A stretch of DNA of 64,000 nt from Isoetes taiwanensis (GCA_021234155.1 JAJEKV010000011.1:17626677-17690676); one strand, 5' to 3'. Positions 21,661-33,566 are shown, numbered from the stretch's first letter. Translations and numbers: made by a program. Notes: generated by a model not told the origin, from the letters alone.

Positions 21661-24369
21661 CTCGAGTTGTTGAAGCTGACACATTATCTTCATAGTTGCT
21701 CAAAATTGACTGTTAGATGGAGTAAAATCTCCCAAACAAATACTTGGATCTAAGAGAATGAGAATGAGAATGATTTTTTAAAAACAATGAACACTATGTC
21801 CAAAAAAACCCGTCAAACATTAACAAAACAATAAAAATGAAAAAGGCTTGTATCTCCGTAATTGCTCAAAATTGACTGTGAGAGGGAGCATAATCTCCCA
21901 CACCTAGACCTAAGAGAGAAACATAGAAACATTGCATCTAAATAAAACCCATTAAATGTTAGCAAAACAATATAATAGAAAAGAAAGTCACCACTATCGG
22001 CTCGTTGAATCTTCCAAGTATGGACTGGTCACAAGAGCTACATGCCGCAAAGCATCTTAAATAGAGGGGTTGATCAGGCGAGCTATATGACATAAATGTG
22101 AGAAAAGTTGTTCAGTTCACAACTTAAGCACAATGAAGTGATCAGTGTTGACTTGATTGTTGAAAAGCCACTAAAGTTGAGAAACAAGAAGAACTGCGAG
22201 TTGAGCCAGCATGTATCAAGACCAAATGAAAAAACCTGGATACAGTACATATAAGCATCTGAGTTAAACAGAGAAAGCTAGAAGAATGCTTGGGGTTGCA
22301 CAAAACATTGTGAATATGGGATATTCATGGCTTAACCTAAGGTTTTAATATGGTTTCCTTATTTCAATGGTTGAAGAATAACCAAGGTTATTATTTGGAA
22401 AACTCGAATAAGGTTTACAATATGGGATATTTCGAAAGGGGAAATTCCTATGGATATGGATCCGATAAGAGCTAAGAAACAAGGCGGTTCCGGAAGGCTT
22501 GGGCGGTTCCAGCACCGTCGGAACTGCCCTAGAAAAATAGAATAAGAAGAATCGATATTGATTGAAGTTTACTTTTGAGTGATCTTTGCTTCGACAACAG
22601 TGGTGTCTTTGTTTCAGAAGTATCCTAGTCGAGATAAGGTAAATTAAGGATCATTGTTTTATATGAATATCTCCATTGATTTTATCTTCAATGGTTTAAG
22701 ATAGTTCATGCAATATCATTGCTAATTATTGAAGTGAACATGACTAGTAATGTTGACACTATATTATTTGATTGATCTAAGTATGAAAATTGTTGAATAA
22801 GGTTGCAATGTCTTATTTGTAACTGTGATGATATTTGTCTTCAAAGAATCATGAAAATTATGTCAATGGTCTAGACATTCTGTTATCAGATTGTATTTAC
22901 AAATAATCTTATTTGACAAGTTCTCACAATAAAAACTCTCAAGTATAGAGGGATGGGAGAAGGGGGGCTAGCCATGCGTGCCACGCAACATAAAATCATA
23001 TATGAGGGAACTAGGAGACTGGGAATCAAGATTAAAACTCGGTTTTGGTTCTAAAGCTATATCATGGTGGTCGATGGTTTCAGGAACTCCTACGGACTAT
23101 AAGACAATCGGCTGCAGCAGACCTCCATATTTTGGCTACATATAACCATATTTGGCTACTCTGTGCCAGCTAAGTTCCAAGTCTTACTAGGCTACTTTGT
23201 CCTACATCTAAGCTAACTGATGCTATGTGCTAATTGCTCTTCCAATTCTCTAAGTGATAAGAACCTTAAGATTTGTATCAACCAAACCAACAACATCATC
23301 ATTTTTAAGTATTAATATAGATGAAATTTTGTATAAGACGGAAAAAAATTAACCTTTGAAAAATACAGGTAGGGGAGGGTGGCCACTTAAGGTGCCGTGC
23401 CCAATTAGGGCTCCGTGGAAAGCCTAATCAGGGCTGCGTGGAGCTTTTAGGGCTGCGTGGACAGCCTAATTACGGCTGCGGAGCTTCTACGCTGAACTCA
23501 GACAATCTCTGATCCCAGGCTTATTTTGGAGGTAAAGATACGTGATAGTTGATTTTGTTTCAACCCATCTCGGATTTTTTAACCCTTCTGGCATATCCTG
23601 GCCCCTTTTGCCCCCCTGGATAAAATGCGACAGAGAGCTATGGATGGGTGCTCCTACAGATATGGCAAATGCTTCTTTGGGTTCTGCATAAATGCCTTCA
23701 AATGTCATCACCATGACCCATTTTCAAATGGAAATTGTATATTTTAGACAGTTATGGCTACAGCACAAAGGGAACATGGCCATATTCTGGAATAAGTCTA
23801 GCACTGGGCTGCCTTGGGCTACTATGCCATGGTTCCTACATTCTCATGTGCTATGTCATCTTGCTGCGTAAGGAATTGCTGGAGACATAACTGATATATA
23901 TTTATTCAAACACCTATAATTGCCATTCATTGGGCTAGGCTCATTTGTCTTACGTTTTATTTGTGATATCTCAAGCTGTATGCAAGAAACTGAAAGGGCC
24001 CAGCAGGAGATGTTTATTTTCCTGCCATGTGAGGGCAAAATACTGGATTTTCTTAGTTGTCATGTGCCGCATTTCGCTGTTTTTAGTAGCCCAAGCCAAC
24101 ATAGTATTCTTGCTGATGACAACTTTGTGATAGATTCAATAGCAACTACATTACACCAGTGTTTTCCTCGACATCATTGATCAATTGATTGTTTCTTAAA
24201 ACCTGATGATGCCAATGCAGAAATGAGTGATTAAGTAGCTATCAAGCTGATGAGGGTCAAACATGCGGTTATAAAAGTTCAAAAATTCTGACTTCCTTTC
24301 TAATATCAATGTAGTGGCGCTTCCATGAAGAGATTTTAATGACATATAATCTCATTTGGATGTTGATAG
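21661..24369. other. Gene-poor stretch
   Basis: I see no supported gene. Notable items are a duplicated TTGCTCAAAATTGACTGT segment (21695 and 21866) and a GC-richer patch at 22485-22545 with GGCGGTTCC units. At 23395-23475 four AGGGCT(G/C)CGTGGA units lie about 20-35 bp apart. The rest may be old transposon or intronic DNA. Confidence 0.5.
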
Positions 24370-24536
24370 GCAGCAGCAGCGCCACTTCCCACTCCAGCGC
24401 CAGTGCCAGCTAAGCCAAATCCAGAAAAAAAAACAGTAGTTGACAAAGGAAAAAAGATAGCATCTGCTCTTGACAAGAAAGTTGTCCAGGATGAGAGGCC
24501 CCTTGATCCTGTACTGGAAAAGCTCAGACAACAGCG
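24370..24536 (+). pseudogene. Orphan exon of an eIF3 subunit J-like gene
   Basis: A 167-bp open segment begins after an AG acceptor (24368-24369) and ends before a GT donor (24537-24538). It reads 55 codons plus two bases: an Ala/Pro-rich start, then a Lys-rich stretch, then RPLDPVLEKLRQQ. The last motif is characteristic of eukaryotic initiation factor 3 subunit J (hcr1 family, 40S-binding), where LDP.AEKLRQQRLVEEAD is conserved. Here Val-Leu replaces the usual Ile/Val-Ala. I cannot find the following LVEEAD exon or upstream exons within several kb; the next AG at about 24649 leads to a stop. It may be a gene fragment, or part of a gene with introns too long to recognise. Confidence 0.5.
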
Positions 24537-25812
24537 GTAAATACATGATGTTCCTTAATGGAGTTGCTATGCTGGCTTTGTTGTTGAAGGTTGTTGTTAC
24601 TTCAAATCAATGATAGAAGAACATGAACTTACTGTTCTTGCACATGCAGGATATTTGAATGATGCAGCATATTTTCTTCAGGCGTCATAAGATGGCTATC
24701 TCTGCTTACAGCATGCAGAACTTTGACTTCTGAGTATCATAATACATTTCTGTGTATTACCTTGAGATATCAATGGCAACATTGTTCTTTTGTTTAGATG
24801 TTTGTAAATGTTTCAGATTGGTAAATGTCCTGTTTAGATTTTTATGAATGTTTCAGATTTGTAAATTGCAGTTTTACTATGCTAAAACGGTTACAGGAAC
24901 ATTTTGGTAATTGTTTTGCATTGTTGTCAAATTCGAGATTGTTGCTAATAGATATTTATCAACTTTGTTTAAAAAAAAAATTGTTCGTCCTTCAACTTTT
25001 TTTATGGACGATTATGGCAGCCTTCAATGGGCACCCTGGTATCCTATGGGGCTGCCACCTCAGCCCTGGTGGACTTTGACACCTTATAACTTGAGGTGGC
25101 ATTGTTAGATTGGCAAGCGATTTAGTTTTTCATATAGGCAATCTTGTTGGGCATGTTACCATTCCATATGCATAACCATTAAAATGCTTACATGATTGCA
25201 ATATTAGTTTAGCACTTAAGTCTTTGACCAATGGACACCCTCCCTAATGCATATTTATGTAGCATAGCATTTGTCTATTATCTTTGCAGCAGCCAAGATC
25301 CATCTACTATGTGTTTTGTTGAATGACAATGAACTAGAACTTAAAACTATGTTTTAATATGAAAGATATTGTTTTAAAGTTTAGTATTGTTATTCTGAGT
25401 GGCTAAACATGCTTGTGCTTGTAACTTAGCCCCTTTTTTTTTTTTTTTTTTTTTTTTTTTATCGAGTATTTACGATGTGCCCTAAATAAAAAAGAACTCG
25501 GATCTATTTATAAAAATAAAAATCCAAATGTTAGCCATTCTTGTTCCCACATGTTCCCATTTCAATTTTAGGTCCAAGTTTCATCATTGGGGTCCCTATG
25601 ACTAGCAAGAAGAAAGCGACTATGAGAATTCAGCGATAAGGAAGGAAGAAAAGAAAGAACGTATAAATAGTATGTCTCTCCCCAACATATTGATCCAAGA
25701 ATCGCCTACATTCTAGAGAGAGACTCGTCTGGAGGAGTGAAAATTGGTTGATCAAAAGAGAGCTTCCATGTCAAGGCCGAAGATGATGAGAAAAGTGCAA
25801 CTGCCAGCAGTC
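24537..25812. other. No gene supported; contains a poly(T) run
   Basis: AT-rich sequence. A T-run of 28 bases lies at about 25433-25460, possibly a reversed poly(A) tail followed by unrecognised sequence. A short open stretch near 25007-25106 (GSLQWAPWYPMGLPPQPWW) is compositionally unusual but has no family I recognise. Confidence 0.5.
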
Positions 25813-26455
25813 TGAATTGAATTGAATGTTTTTTATTGTCCACAGAGACCAATTGGCCTATGGGACCCAATACACGAGTGCAGCAAAAGTATTATTGCCC
25901 AGATAAAAAATCCCCGCCCGAAGGGTTTTCGAAGGAAAAATCGTGGCAGCAATAAGAATGCTGACAAGCTGTACAAAGATACATATCTCCATGATCAAGT
26001 ATTTTATGCTCATCAAGTGGTTGTCTGGAGGCATATCTGAGCCCTCATATCTAGTATCTTTTGAATGTATGTGTTTAGTGATTGCACCGAATTCGTGCTC
26101 AGTATCATGTGTAGCGGCTCATCGGGCTTGACCAAAAGAGCATAGTGTACCCAGATCTGATCATATGTCGGGCAGCTCTGGAAAGTGTGACATTTATTCT
26201 CAATGGCTCGCATCTAGCAGCACTGACAAAGTCTGTCCTGGCGTGGCTTCCCAGTCCCTGCCTGTCTCAATTCGGAGATGGTGGGCACTTGTGTGAATGG
26301 AGGCAATGAGCCTATGAATTTTCATGGACAGTTGTGAATGCACGTAGCACTATGGGCCGGGGTCTAGCGTGGGGTTTATGTATTGCTTGTAATGTGTCGT
26401 TTTGATATGCTCCAGGGCCCTGAGGTCCCAAAGCTTGCCAAGGAAAAAAGTGTTA
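25813..26455 (-). mobile_element. LINE B 3' end, minus strand
   Basis: Read on the minus strand this matches the other LINE B ends: KLWDLRALEHIKTTHYKQYI, NPTLDPGP, HHLRIETGR, a CQCC...H...C finger region with NKCHTFQSCPTYDQIW, then the conserved 3' hairpin segment with TTGGGTCCCATAGGCCAATT. The tail is (ATTCA)n at 25813-25828 rather than TTCTA. It is 5'-truncated near 26455. The finger is better preserved here than in the plus-strand copies. Confidence 0.82.
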
Positions 26456-26910
26456 AGGTAATGCCTCAAGCTGTCGCGATCGGCCTCCGCGTTCACTTTT
26501 ATGCATCTGTGCTCCTAGACATTCCATCTGACTAGCCACTAAATGAGCAGAAGAAAAACAGTTGGCTAAGGGCATGTCGGTTAGGAACGTCGCATTTGGT
26601 ATAAGAGCAAGTCTCGAGTTCGAGTCTCCATAGGTGCCTATATGCATGGGTATTTGCAAAGACTTGGTAATCATTGTGACATGGTATGACATACACATGG
26701 TATAGCCTTGGATGCTCGAGGACGAGCATAGTTCTAGTGGGAGAGACTGTAACGGGCCCATGGTAGACTGCTCGAGTATTTGAACCTTGAATGTGCCTGT
26801 GGGGCGTTCCCGAGACACCGGCATAAATGGGTAGAAGCGACTACTCATAAACGTCTAGACGGTTTTGCCCAGTTGGTTAAGGGCATGTCGTTTAGGAACG
26901 TCTCATTAAA
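26456..26910 (+). repeat. tRNA-like SINE material and retroelement end
   Basis: At 26559-26627 CAGTTGGCTAAGGGC (A-box-like) and CTCGAGTTCGAGTC (B-box-like) are spaced as in tRNA-derived promoters. A second A-box half with the same downstream sequence GGGCATGTCG(G/T)TTAGGAACGTC recurs at 26868-26905. Between them, AGTGGGAGAGAC then TGTAACGGGCCC near 26737-26760 looks like a polypurine tract followed by an LTR start. I cannot fix element borders. Confidence 0.4.
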
Positions 26911-27365
26911 TCATGTCTAACATTACAAAATAAGAAGTCAAAACTTTCAAATATGGGTGCTAGTGAAAAAGGCAAAGTCAAGGTGTCAAGAAGGGTAAAC
27001 ACATCAAAGTGGTTATGAAATGATCCATAAGAAGGATCTAAATAAATGAAAGCAAGTAAATCCATGGAACAATTTGGAAAAATAAAACTTGAAACGTAGA
27101 TAAAAGATGTTACAACATTTATGAAAATGAGAGACAAGCAAAATTAAGGGGGTGCAAAGCAAACAAGCCGAAAAAAAAGGCATTCCATCTCAGATGGAAG
27201 GTATTGAGTCTAGGATCCAGTCCACAATGTGCTGGAGGGGGAGAGGGAGGGGGAGGATGGATATAAAGAAGGCATTTCATGTGGAAGGCTGTAAGGAATT
27301 CAAATGAAAAATATCTAGGTAGAGGAAGGACATACCGACCTCAGTGGGGAGGTCCCAGAGATTGT
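26911..27365. other. No gene seen; purine-rich patch
   Basis: Low-complexity purine-rich sequence, with GGAGGGGGAGAGGGAGGG-like bases at about 27235-27260. No supported frame. It may be internal gypsy sequence upstream of the integrase piece that follows. Confidence 0.4.
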
Positions 27366-27806
27366 TCGCCAAGCACATGAAGGCTTAGGTAGAGGACATT
27401 TCAGTGGAGATAACACGACACACAAAGTCCTCTTGGCCAGATATTTTTGGCCTACGGTGTTCAAAGACGCTCACGCTCATGTGCGCCTGCCAGCACGTTA
27501 GATGGCCCACGCCACTTGATGCTCTCCCGTTAACTCCAGTTGATACGCCTCTATCCTTCAGCAAATGGAGGACGGATTTTGTTGGGCCCATTGACCCACC
27601 TGCTCGTAACTCTGTGCTCGATACATTATGTCCTAATATATTATGCCACCAAGTGGGATGAAGCTTGTGCGGCACCCAGTAACACTGCAGTCAGCACAGC
27701 GGGGTGCTCTACATGCAAGTCATTACATATTTCGACTGCCCCACGGAACTTGTGAGTGACCGGGGTCTTCATTTTGTCAATTATATGATTAAGAAAGGGT
27801 TATATG
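27366..27806 (+). pseudogene. Ty3/gypsy integrase, N-terminal part
   Basis: Shifting frames contain HEGLGRGHFSGD, RYFWPTVFKDAHAHVRACQH (HHCC zinc-binding region of integrase), then FSKWRTDFVGPIDPPARN and YVLIYYATKWDEACAAPSN (start of the catalytic core, with the first Asp in DFVGP), and CPTELVSDRGLHFVNYMI (second Asp, SDRG). The sequence is cut at 27806 by the small repeat-bounded element; the rest of the core resumes at about 29150. Several frameshifts mean it is dead. Confidence 0.75.
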
Positions 27807-28308
27807 AAGGGATGAAGGGTAGAACTTAAAAGCCTATACATGTCCTCCACTTTGGCCCCTTGACCGGTGGTGGGATATTCTAGCTAGTCGTGTACAAGAT
27901 GATATTCTAGTGACAAGACTAGTCTAGCTTGGACCATAAACAAAAAAATACAAAAATATCTGTGACATCCTAAGGCTAGGAGGTATCCTTCCTACAAAGT
28001 GTGCATGTATGGCTAAAGTTTTGCCCAACGGATGTGTGGTGAGTTGGTATAGGCCTAGTAATGCCAAAATAAATATGCATTTGGTCAGGGGTTCAAACCT
28101 GGCCAGTGTATGTTTAGCTTTGGGAGTTGGTTACTGGGGTTATACGATGATGATCCCCGACGTGGTAGAACTTAAAAGCCTATACATGTCCTCCACTTTG
28201 GCCCCTTGACCGGTGGTGGGATATTCTAGCTAGTCGTGTACAAGATGATATTCTAGTGACAAGACTAGTCTAGCTTGGACCATAAACAAAAAAATACCTT
28301 CATCCCTT
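27807..28308. mobile_element. Small element: 134-bp direct repeats bounded by 11-bp inverted repeats
   Basis: Two identical 134-bp repeats (27818-27951 and 28164-28297) flank 212 bp. The outer edges are AAGGGATGAAG (27807-27817) and its exact reverse complement CTTCATCCCTT (28298-28308). The middle has a B-box-like GGGGTTCAAACCTGG near 28087. Terminal direct repeats suggest a miniature LTR element; the inverted outer repeats suggest a TIR element. I cannot decide between the two, and I see no TG...CA ends. Confidence 0.65.
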
Positions 28309-29149
28309 TTTTGCTACTGCGTGGAATAGCCAGAGACCCAAAAGCCGGAATTGGATGATCTGCAAACCCTAATTTTCGGCTGAGGGGACTAGCCTGCTTT
28401 GTTTGGGCCTATGTTGGCCCGTTGGCCAACATTTCATATTTTGTAAATTCGCATACATTTATTTGGTTTTCCATAGCTGTCATTTTTCATAAGTTTTATT
28501 TGTGCCCACCCCATTAAGCGAAATTTTTCCTCCCAAATACCATGTTCTTTTCAATAAGCGGTCCCAAGTCGTGGATGCCGTGTGATATTTTGGGTATGTT
28601 TGGATGATAAATGCGAAACTTTTGGAGTCGGTTTTCGGTTTTGGGTGCAGCAGCTTTTATAAGGGCAGCAATTGCATGACAAAAAAAGACACATGCCATT
28701 TGCAAGACAGTCGCTTGCACAGCTTTGTCATGATGCCAGAAATTCCTATTGTATCTCTTATAATTCTTGAATATTGAGTTGAGTCAGAGTTTATTTGCTA
28801 TTGTTATATTCCGGTTGCAGTTATCTCAAACCTTTGTTGTGTCTATTAAATGTCTGTAATAATTGAATTTGCTGGTTCAATGACAACAAATTCGCTATTA
28901 TATATGCCAAAAAATATCATGTACTTCTATCAAAATCGTCTTGAAACAAGCAGGCTAGTGGTCTAGACACACTTGCTTTGCCAGAGAAAAGTAAAGAATG
29001 ATTTGGCTGTGCCAATTTTCAGCATAATCAACTTTTGTCGTGTATCTCATTACGTTTGCATTTTTCATTAATTTGAACAAGGGCCTGAATTGTGCCCTTA
29101 AACTATTCTGGAGGTCCTGACCATTGTCTAGAACTTTAAATAGTGTGTT
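28309..29149. other. No gene seen
   Basis: AT-rich sequence between two pieces of a gypsy integrase, so it is presumably further inserted or internal transposon DNA. No conserved frame, tail or target-site duplication could be identified. Confidence 0.4.
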
Positions 29150-29470
29150 GGTCCAGAACCAGGCTGAGGCCAAACAGCCATACTATCCACAAGGCAATGG
29201 TCTTGCTGAAAGTACAAACACTGATCAACATATTGAAGAAAATTTGTGATGCTTCAAGAAAAGATTGGCAAGAAAAGTTACCAACTGTTTTATGGGCATA
29301 TAACACGACTTACAAAATTACCACAGGGCAGACACCTTTCCGACTCGTTTATAGCCAAGAAGCTTTGTGCCTTTCGAGTTCATTCTGCCTACTCTTAGGT
29401 TCCAATTTCTACTGTTCATGATCCTCCTGCTGCTTTGCAGGAAAGGGTAAACAACTTCATGGCTCCACTA
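29150..29470 (+). pseudogene. Ty3/gypsy integrase, core end and C-terminal part
   Basis: PYYPQGNGLAEST begins the region around the catalytic Glu of Ty3/gypsy integrase. After a frame change it continues as LINILKKICDASRKDWQEKL, PTVLWAYNTTYKITTGQTPF and LVYSQEAL, all typical. This completes the core begun at 27366-27806. The frame change falls at ACAAACACTGATC, where one or more bases appear lost next to CTG. Confidence 0.8.
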
Positions 29471-30094
29471 AGGTGCGACCGTGTGGCGGGTTGCCTAATA
29501 GGATGGGGCCATGTAGAAATGGTTCCATCCTAAGGTTGGTAAAGTTATGTAATATAACTTGGTCATGCTCCCCTACTCCATTTGAGGTGTACAAAGCTAC
29601 CATAGTAGGCTTGTATGGTGATGTGGCCTTACAATATACGTAATTATATCATATATTTTAGGGAAACATCACGACAAAGCAGGGCTTGAACCTTCTAGCT
29701 ATGAGTCATCCACCTTTGCCAAGTGTGCTACCAATGCTTATTGAAGACATTCCCTCATGTTTTCTTCATATGCAGAGTTGATTCTAGTAGGGTCTAGAAT
29801 ATTCTAGAATCTACATGCATGAGCGACACTTGGCACGGTCTCGTCTGTTGGAGTGGCGCGATCCTAACTGTTGGCCTATATATATGGAGGCATCTTCTTC
29901 TTGTCGAACCATTCTGGTTCAATGCCAGTCTTGAGCCTTCTAGGCATCTCTCTTGTATTCATGCTTGCCTTCAGGCCAATCTATTCTTGTTTCTTCATCA
30001 TATATCAGATAATTTGCCGATCTTGGTGTTTTTCTTGCATATTTCTCGCGTATTCTCCATGTATTTTCCTTGTTTTTGAGTAGACGCGCATTGC
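29471..30094. other. Unclassified; possible LTR sequence
   Basis: No supported gene. CTATATATATGGAGG near 29875 resembles a core promoter, and the palindromic TCTAGAATATTCTAGA lies near 29792-29807. The sequence up to 30078 may be an LTR of the adjoining gypsy element, but I found no matching second copy in the window. Confidence 0.35.
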
Positions 30095-31417
30095 CCAGCT
30101 ATACCGAACGATCATGGTCAGTTGGGTATTAGCTTGCCGACATTCTAGAGCAGCAGTTGACATCCTGGGCAGAGGCAGCAGACATCCAGGCCCTCACACA
30201 ACAAAGGTTTAGGCTGCGACACTCAATCTTTGATCACATCTTCACACTACGGACCCTGATTGAGGACAACAGAAACTAGGCGGCGAGATCTGTATTGCTG
30301 CTTTGTGGACTTCGCAAAGGCTTTTGACACGGTGCCTGGGGAAATGTTGTGGGCAAGATTGCAAGAGCTAAGGGTTGCACATTTGCAGAATGTGATGTAC
30401 AGGTTGTATGAGACATGTTCAGGCCAATTGCATTTGACAAGCCAACCATTCGACAACAGTATTAGGGTTCATCAAGGATGCCCTGTGTCTCCTACATTGT
30501 TTGGACTGTATATTGACCAGTTAGAGAGTTGGCTTGCTAAAAATGGGGGCGACAGAACTCACCTCTTACACTAGATTGTCAGGCAGCTCATATATGCTGA
30601 TGATGTGGACCTCCTGTGGTCAGGCAGCTCATATATGCTGATGATGCGGACCTTCTGTGGTCAACATTAAGGTGGTCCTCATATCATCCTCACATCAGCC
30701 ACAGATCCCCTCCAATTACCAGGGGTAAAATATGGAAGTAGCATCCACCTACAAGTATTTGGGAGTGGAGTTCCCCTCTAGTATGCAGTGGGATGCTTCC
30801 ATCCATCTACAAGCGGCAGCGGGCTAGAAGGTATTCTATGCCATGTAAAATAACAGTCACAGAGCAGAGTTATATGACTGGGCCCATCAGTCGCACCTGT
30901 TCAAGTTTTTGATGGAGCCTGTCCATTTATACAGGGTCAAGGCTGGAGACCCATGGTATTCCTTGCTACCTGGAGTGATTTGGAGCAGGTACATAAAGCC
31001 TTCTTGGCCCGAGCACTGGGGGTGAAGTTCAAGGTTCCATATCAGATCCTACTACAGGAAACAGGGTTCTTACCTCTTCGGAGGGCAGCTCTGGATCAGC
31101 ACATCGGCCACTTTTAGAAGGTGGTCATTATGGACAATGCTCGCATCCCTAGCCTGGTTTATGATGTCGCGATGGGGCCACAATGCCTCAAGGTCTGTTG
31201 GAAGGAAAAGCGAGCTCAGTGGATCGTCAGATGGAATGTGCAGGAGCACAGGTGCATACAGGTGCAAACAGAGGCAGATCGCCACAACCTGAGACAGTAT
31301 CTTGATGCCTGCTTCCTCATCAAGCTCTGAGATGACGGCACTCATGAACAAGTCAAGACAGCATATTATCAGTGCCACATAGATCCCTCATTGGAGCGTG
31401 GCTCGCAAAATTGCATG
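30095..31417 (+). pseudogene. LINE B RT, copy 2 (5'-truncated)
   Basis: RT-domain pieces include TSWAEAADIQALTQQRF, SIFDHIFTLRTL, YCCFVDFAKAFDTVPGEMLW (first catalytic Asp region), VHQGCPVSPTLFGLYIDQLE and LIYADDVDLL (YADD). The YADD-coding segment is present twice in tandem (30579-30660, 41-bp period), which shifts the frame. Downstream are YKYLGVEFPS and MDNARIPSLVYDVAMGPQCL. It starts abruptly near 30095 in the RT fingers. It ends at AAAATTGCATG (31407-31417), where LINE A inserted, and resumes at 33567. Confidence 0.82.
30579..30660 (+). repeat. 41-bp tandem duplication over the YADD motif
   Basis: TCAGGCAGCTCATATATGCT... occurs twice in direct succession with a 41-bp period and only a few mismatches. 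Each unit encodes the LIYADD catalytic motif. Because 41 is not a multiple of three, the second unit is out of frame. Confidence 0.9.
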
Positions 31418-33566
31418 GGCTCGACTTCAGGGCCATGAAATTGTATATTTGAAGCTGGACTTTAAGCATATGATAGTGTCGACTGGGCCTTCTTAGAGAA
31501 ATGTCTCTTACGCTTTGGTTTCGGTGCACAATTCACAGCTATTGTCATGGGGCTTCATTATTTTGCTCGCTGTTCTATTCTTTTTCAAGGGGAACCCTCA
31601 ACATTCTTTCAGGTAGGTCGTGGCATCCGTCAGGGCTGCCCATTAGCCCCATTGTAATTTATAGTTGTGGCAGAGGTCCTTGCCCATGTCTTCTCTCTTG
31701 CCGCTCAGGAGGGAATCTTGCATGGACTTCCTATGAACAATGGGTCGCAGGAGATCTGTAATCAATATGCGGATGATCCTTTTTCTGAGGGCAGATGAGC
31801 AAAATTTGCAGAATGCCGTTTCCTTGTTGGATTCTTTTTCCCTAGCATCTGGTATTTTTGTGGGTTGGCAGAAGTGCACAACGCTATGGGCATTGGACTC
31901 TCCAGTTCCACCATGTGTAACTGGCTATCCATAGAAGATCCTTCCCCATGGTAAAGCAACCAAACTTCTTGATATCCCTGTAGGTGTTCATATCTCATCA
32001 GGAGATGCTTGGGAGGCAGTGATTAAGGGCTTGGAAAAGCACCTTTTCTGGTGGTCCACAGCGAAGCTTTCCATGGCGGGACGAATCATTATGGCTAAGT
32101 CAGTTTTAAGTAGCACGCATATGTATATGACTTAGTACACATTATCGTCAGGGTTGTCGGGAACTTCATCCGGGGGACAGAGGAGGGTGATGCTGTCAAA
32201 GTCAGTTGGGAAAAGTGCATGTTGCCAAAGCATTTTGGCGGCCTTGGGATGATCAATTTTCGTTTGCAGAGCAAGATGATGATTTCTAAATTTATTTGGA
32301 GAATTTTGAACAATGTGGATGAGTCCCCAGGTTCCCATCTTGTTTATCAGTCTTTCCAAATGTGCATTTTTTTTGGATCTCCATCTCTTAGGTCACTTTT
32401 TCTCTGGGCTCTGTTTTATCCACTGACCGCATACCCGGGAGACTGTACAATCTCTGTTTCATTTTCACCATCTTGCACACAGTAGCACTACTGCAAGTTG
32501 TTGGTGGATTCCATTGGATGGTGGCCCTCTGGTATCTTCAGTCCACCCATTGACGCAGCGTCGATGGAGATTTGCAGGTGTATATATGATATCTGATTGG
32601 TATAATAATCAAAGGCAGTTGCTGACATGGGAAGAGTTTAGAGCTAAGTTCCTCCATTTAAGGTGGGATCGAGCTATTTGGCAGAAGGTGTCTTCAATTC
32701 TTCCTCCAGTAGCACAAGTGGATGACCCCCAACCTTGGGTAGTTCATGAGCGCGTCAAAGCAGATAAGTTGGTGAATTCCATGTACAAGGTCTTGCTTGT
32801 TGCGTACCTCTTGCCTCGTTCATCCAATTGGCCTTTGGTCATTCCTAGAGATTGGCAGAAAGCAGTATGGAAATAGGTATGGAATTAACTACTCCATCCC
32901 AAAGTATCTGGTTTATGGTGGCAAGGCATTCATCCTTGTCTGCGCATTAATATTCTGGTGCACAGATTTCGTCCAAAGGTATCTGCATTTTGTCCCTTAT
33001 ATGCACAGAGGGATGAGACAATTGAGCATTGCTTCTTCCTGTGTAGACATGTCAGACATGCTTGGTTGCGGCTTCAAGGCCTCTTTCATTACAATTTGAA
33101 TAGCCAGCGGATGTTATTAGCAGTCTATCCAAGTAGTTGGGATAATTTGGCAAAAAGGGCATTTCATTTTGCTTCTGCATGGATCATTTGGTCCATTTGG
33201 AAAAGAAGGAATCTTCTCATATTCAAAGGTCTTGCTTGTTCAGATGCACAAATCCTTTTTGATGCCCAACAATGAATTGTCAAAGCATTCAGGTGCTCAT
33301 CAATTGCTAATGAGGTGAAGAGCCATATTTGGGAGCATTATCTTTAGATTCACACTTACTTATGAGTTTTTGCTTGCTCTTCATATTGTTTAGATGTTGT
33401 ATTTGAGTGGGGTTGTTTTGCTCTGGTGGACATCCAGTTGGATGCTGCCTAGTGGCGTGACGTTAAAATACTATCTATCTATCTATCTACTGAGTTTCTA
33501 GTTCCCATTGTACTTTTTAACTTTCTCTGGATAATAAAGGCTCAAGTCCTTCCAAAAAAAAAAAAA
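31418..33566 (+). mobile_element. LINE A, 5'-truncated, inserted in LINE B (copy 2)
   Basis: The element begins in RT (GHEIVYLKLDFK, then YDSVDWAFLRE in a shifted frame). It has RGIRQGCPLAP-like and CNQYADDPF (YADD) segments, LASGIFVGW, and the C-terminal zf-RVT region with CPLYAQRDETIEHCFFLCRH and FASAWIIWSIWKRRNLLIFKG. It ends in AATAAAGGCTCAAGTCCTTC and 13 A. The duplicated site (A)AAATTGCATG lies at 31407-31417 and ends at 33573. Length 2149 bp. Frames are moderately broken, less so than in copy 1. Confidence 0.9.

Noticed and set aside
21356-21753. Long Phe/Pro-rich plus-strand and Lys/Glu-rich minus-strand frames
   Set aside because: They are artefacts of the CT-rich tract; low-complexity translation in several frames at once.
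25007-25106. Trp/Pro-rich short frame (QWAPWYPMGLPPQPWW)
   Set aside because: No start context, length under 40 codons with no family recognised; kept only as a note.
26559-26627. tRNA gene
   Set aside because: B-box is good but flanks do not pair into an acceptor stem; SINE-like.
29819-30083. Hydrophobic plus-strand frame as a membrane protein
   Set aside because: T-rich translation in two overlapping frames next to LTR-like sequence; no conservation visible.
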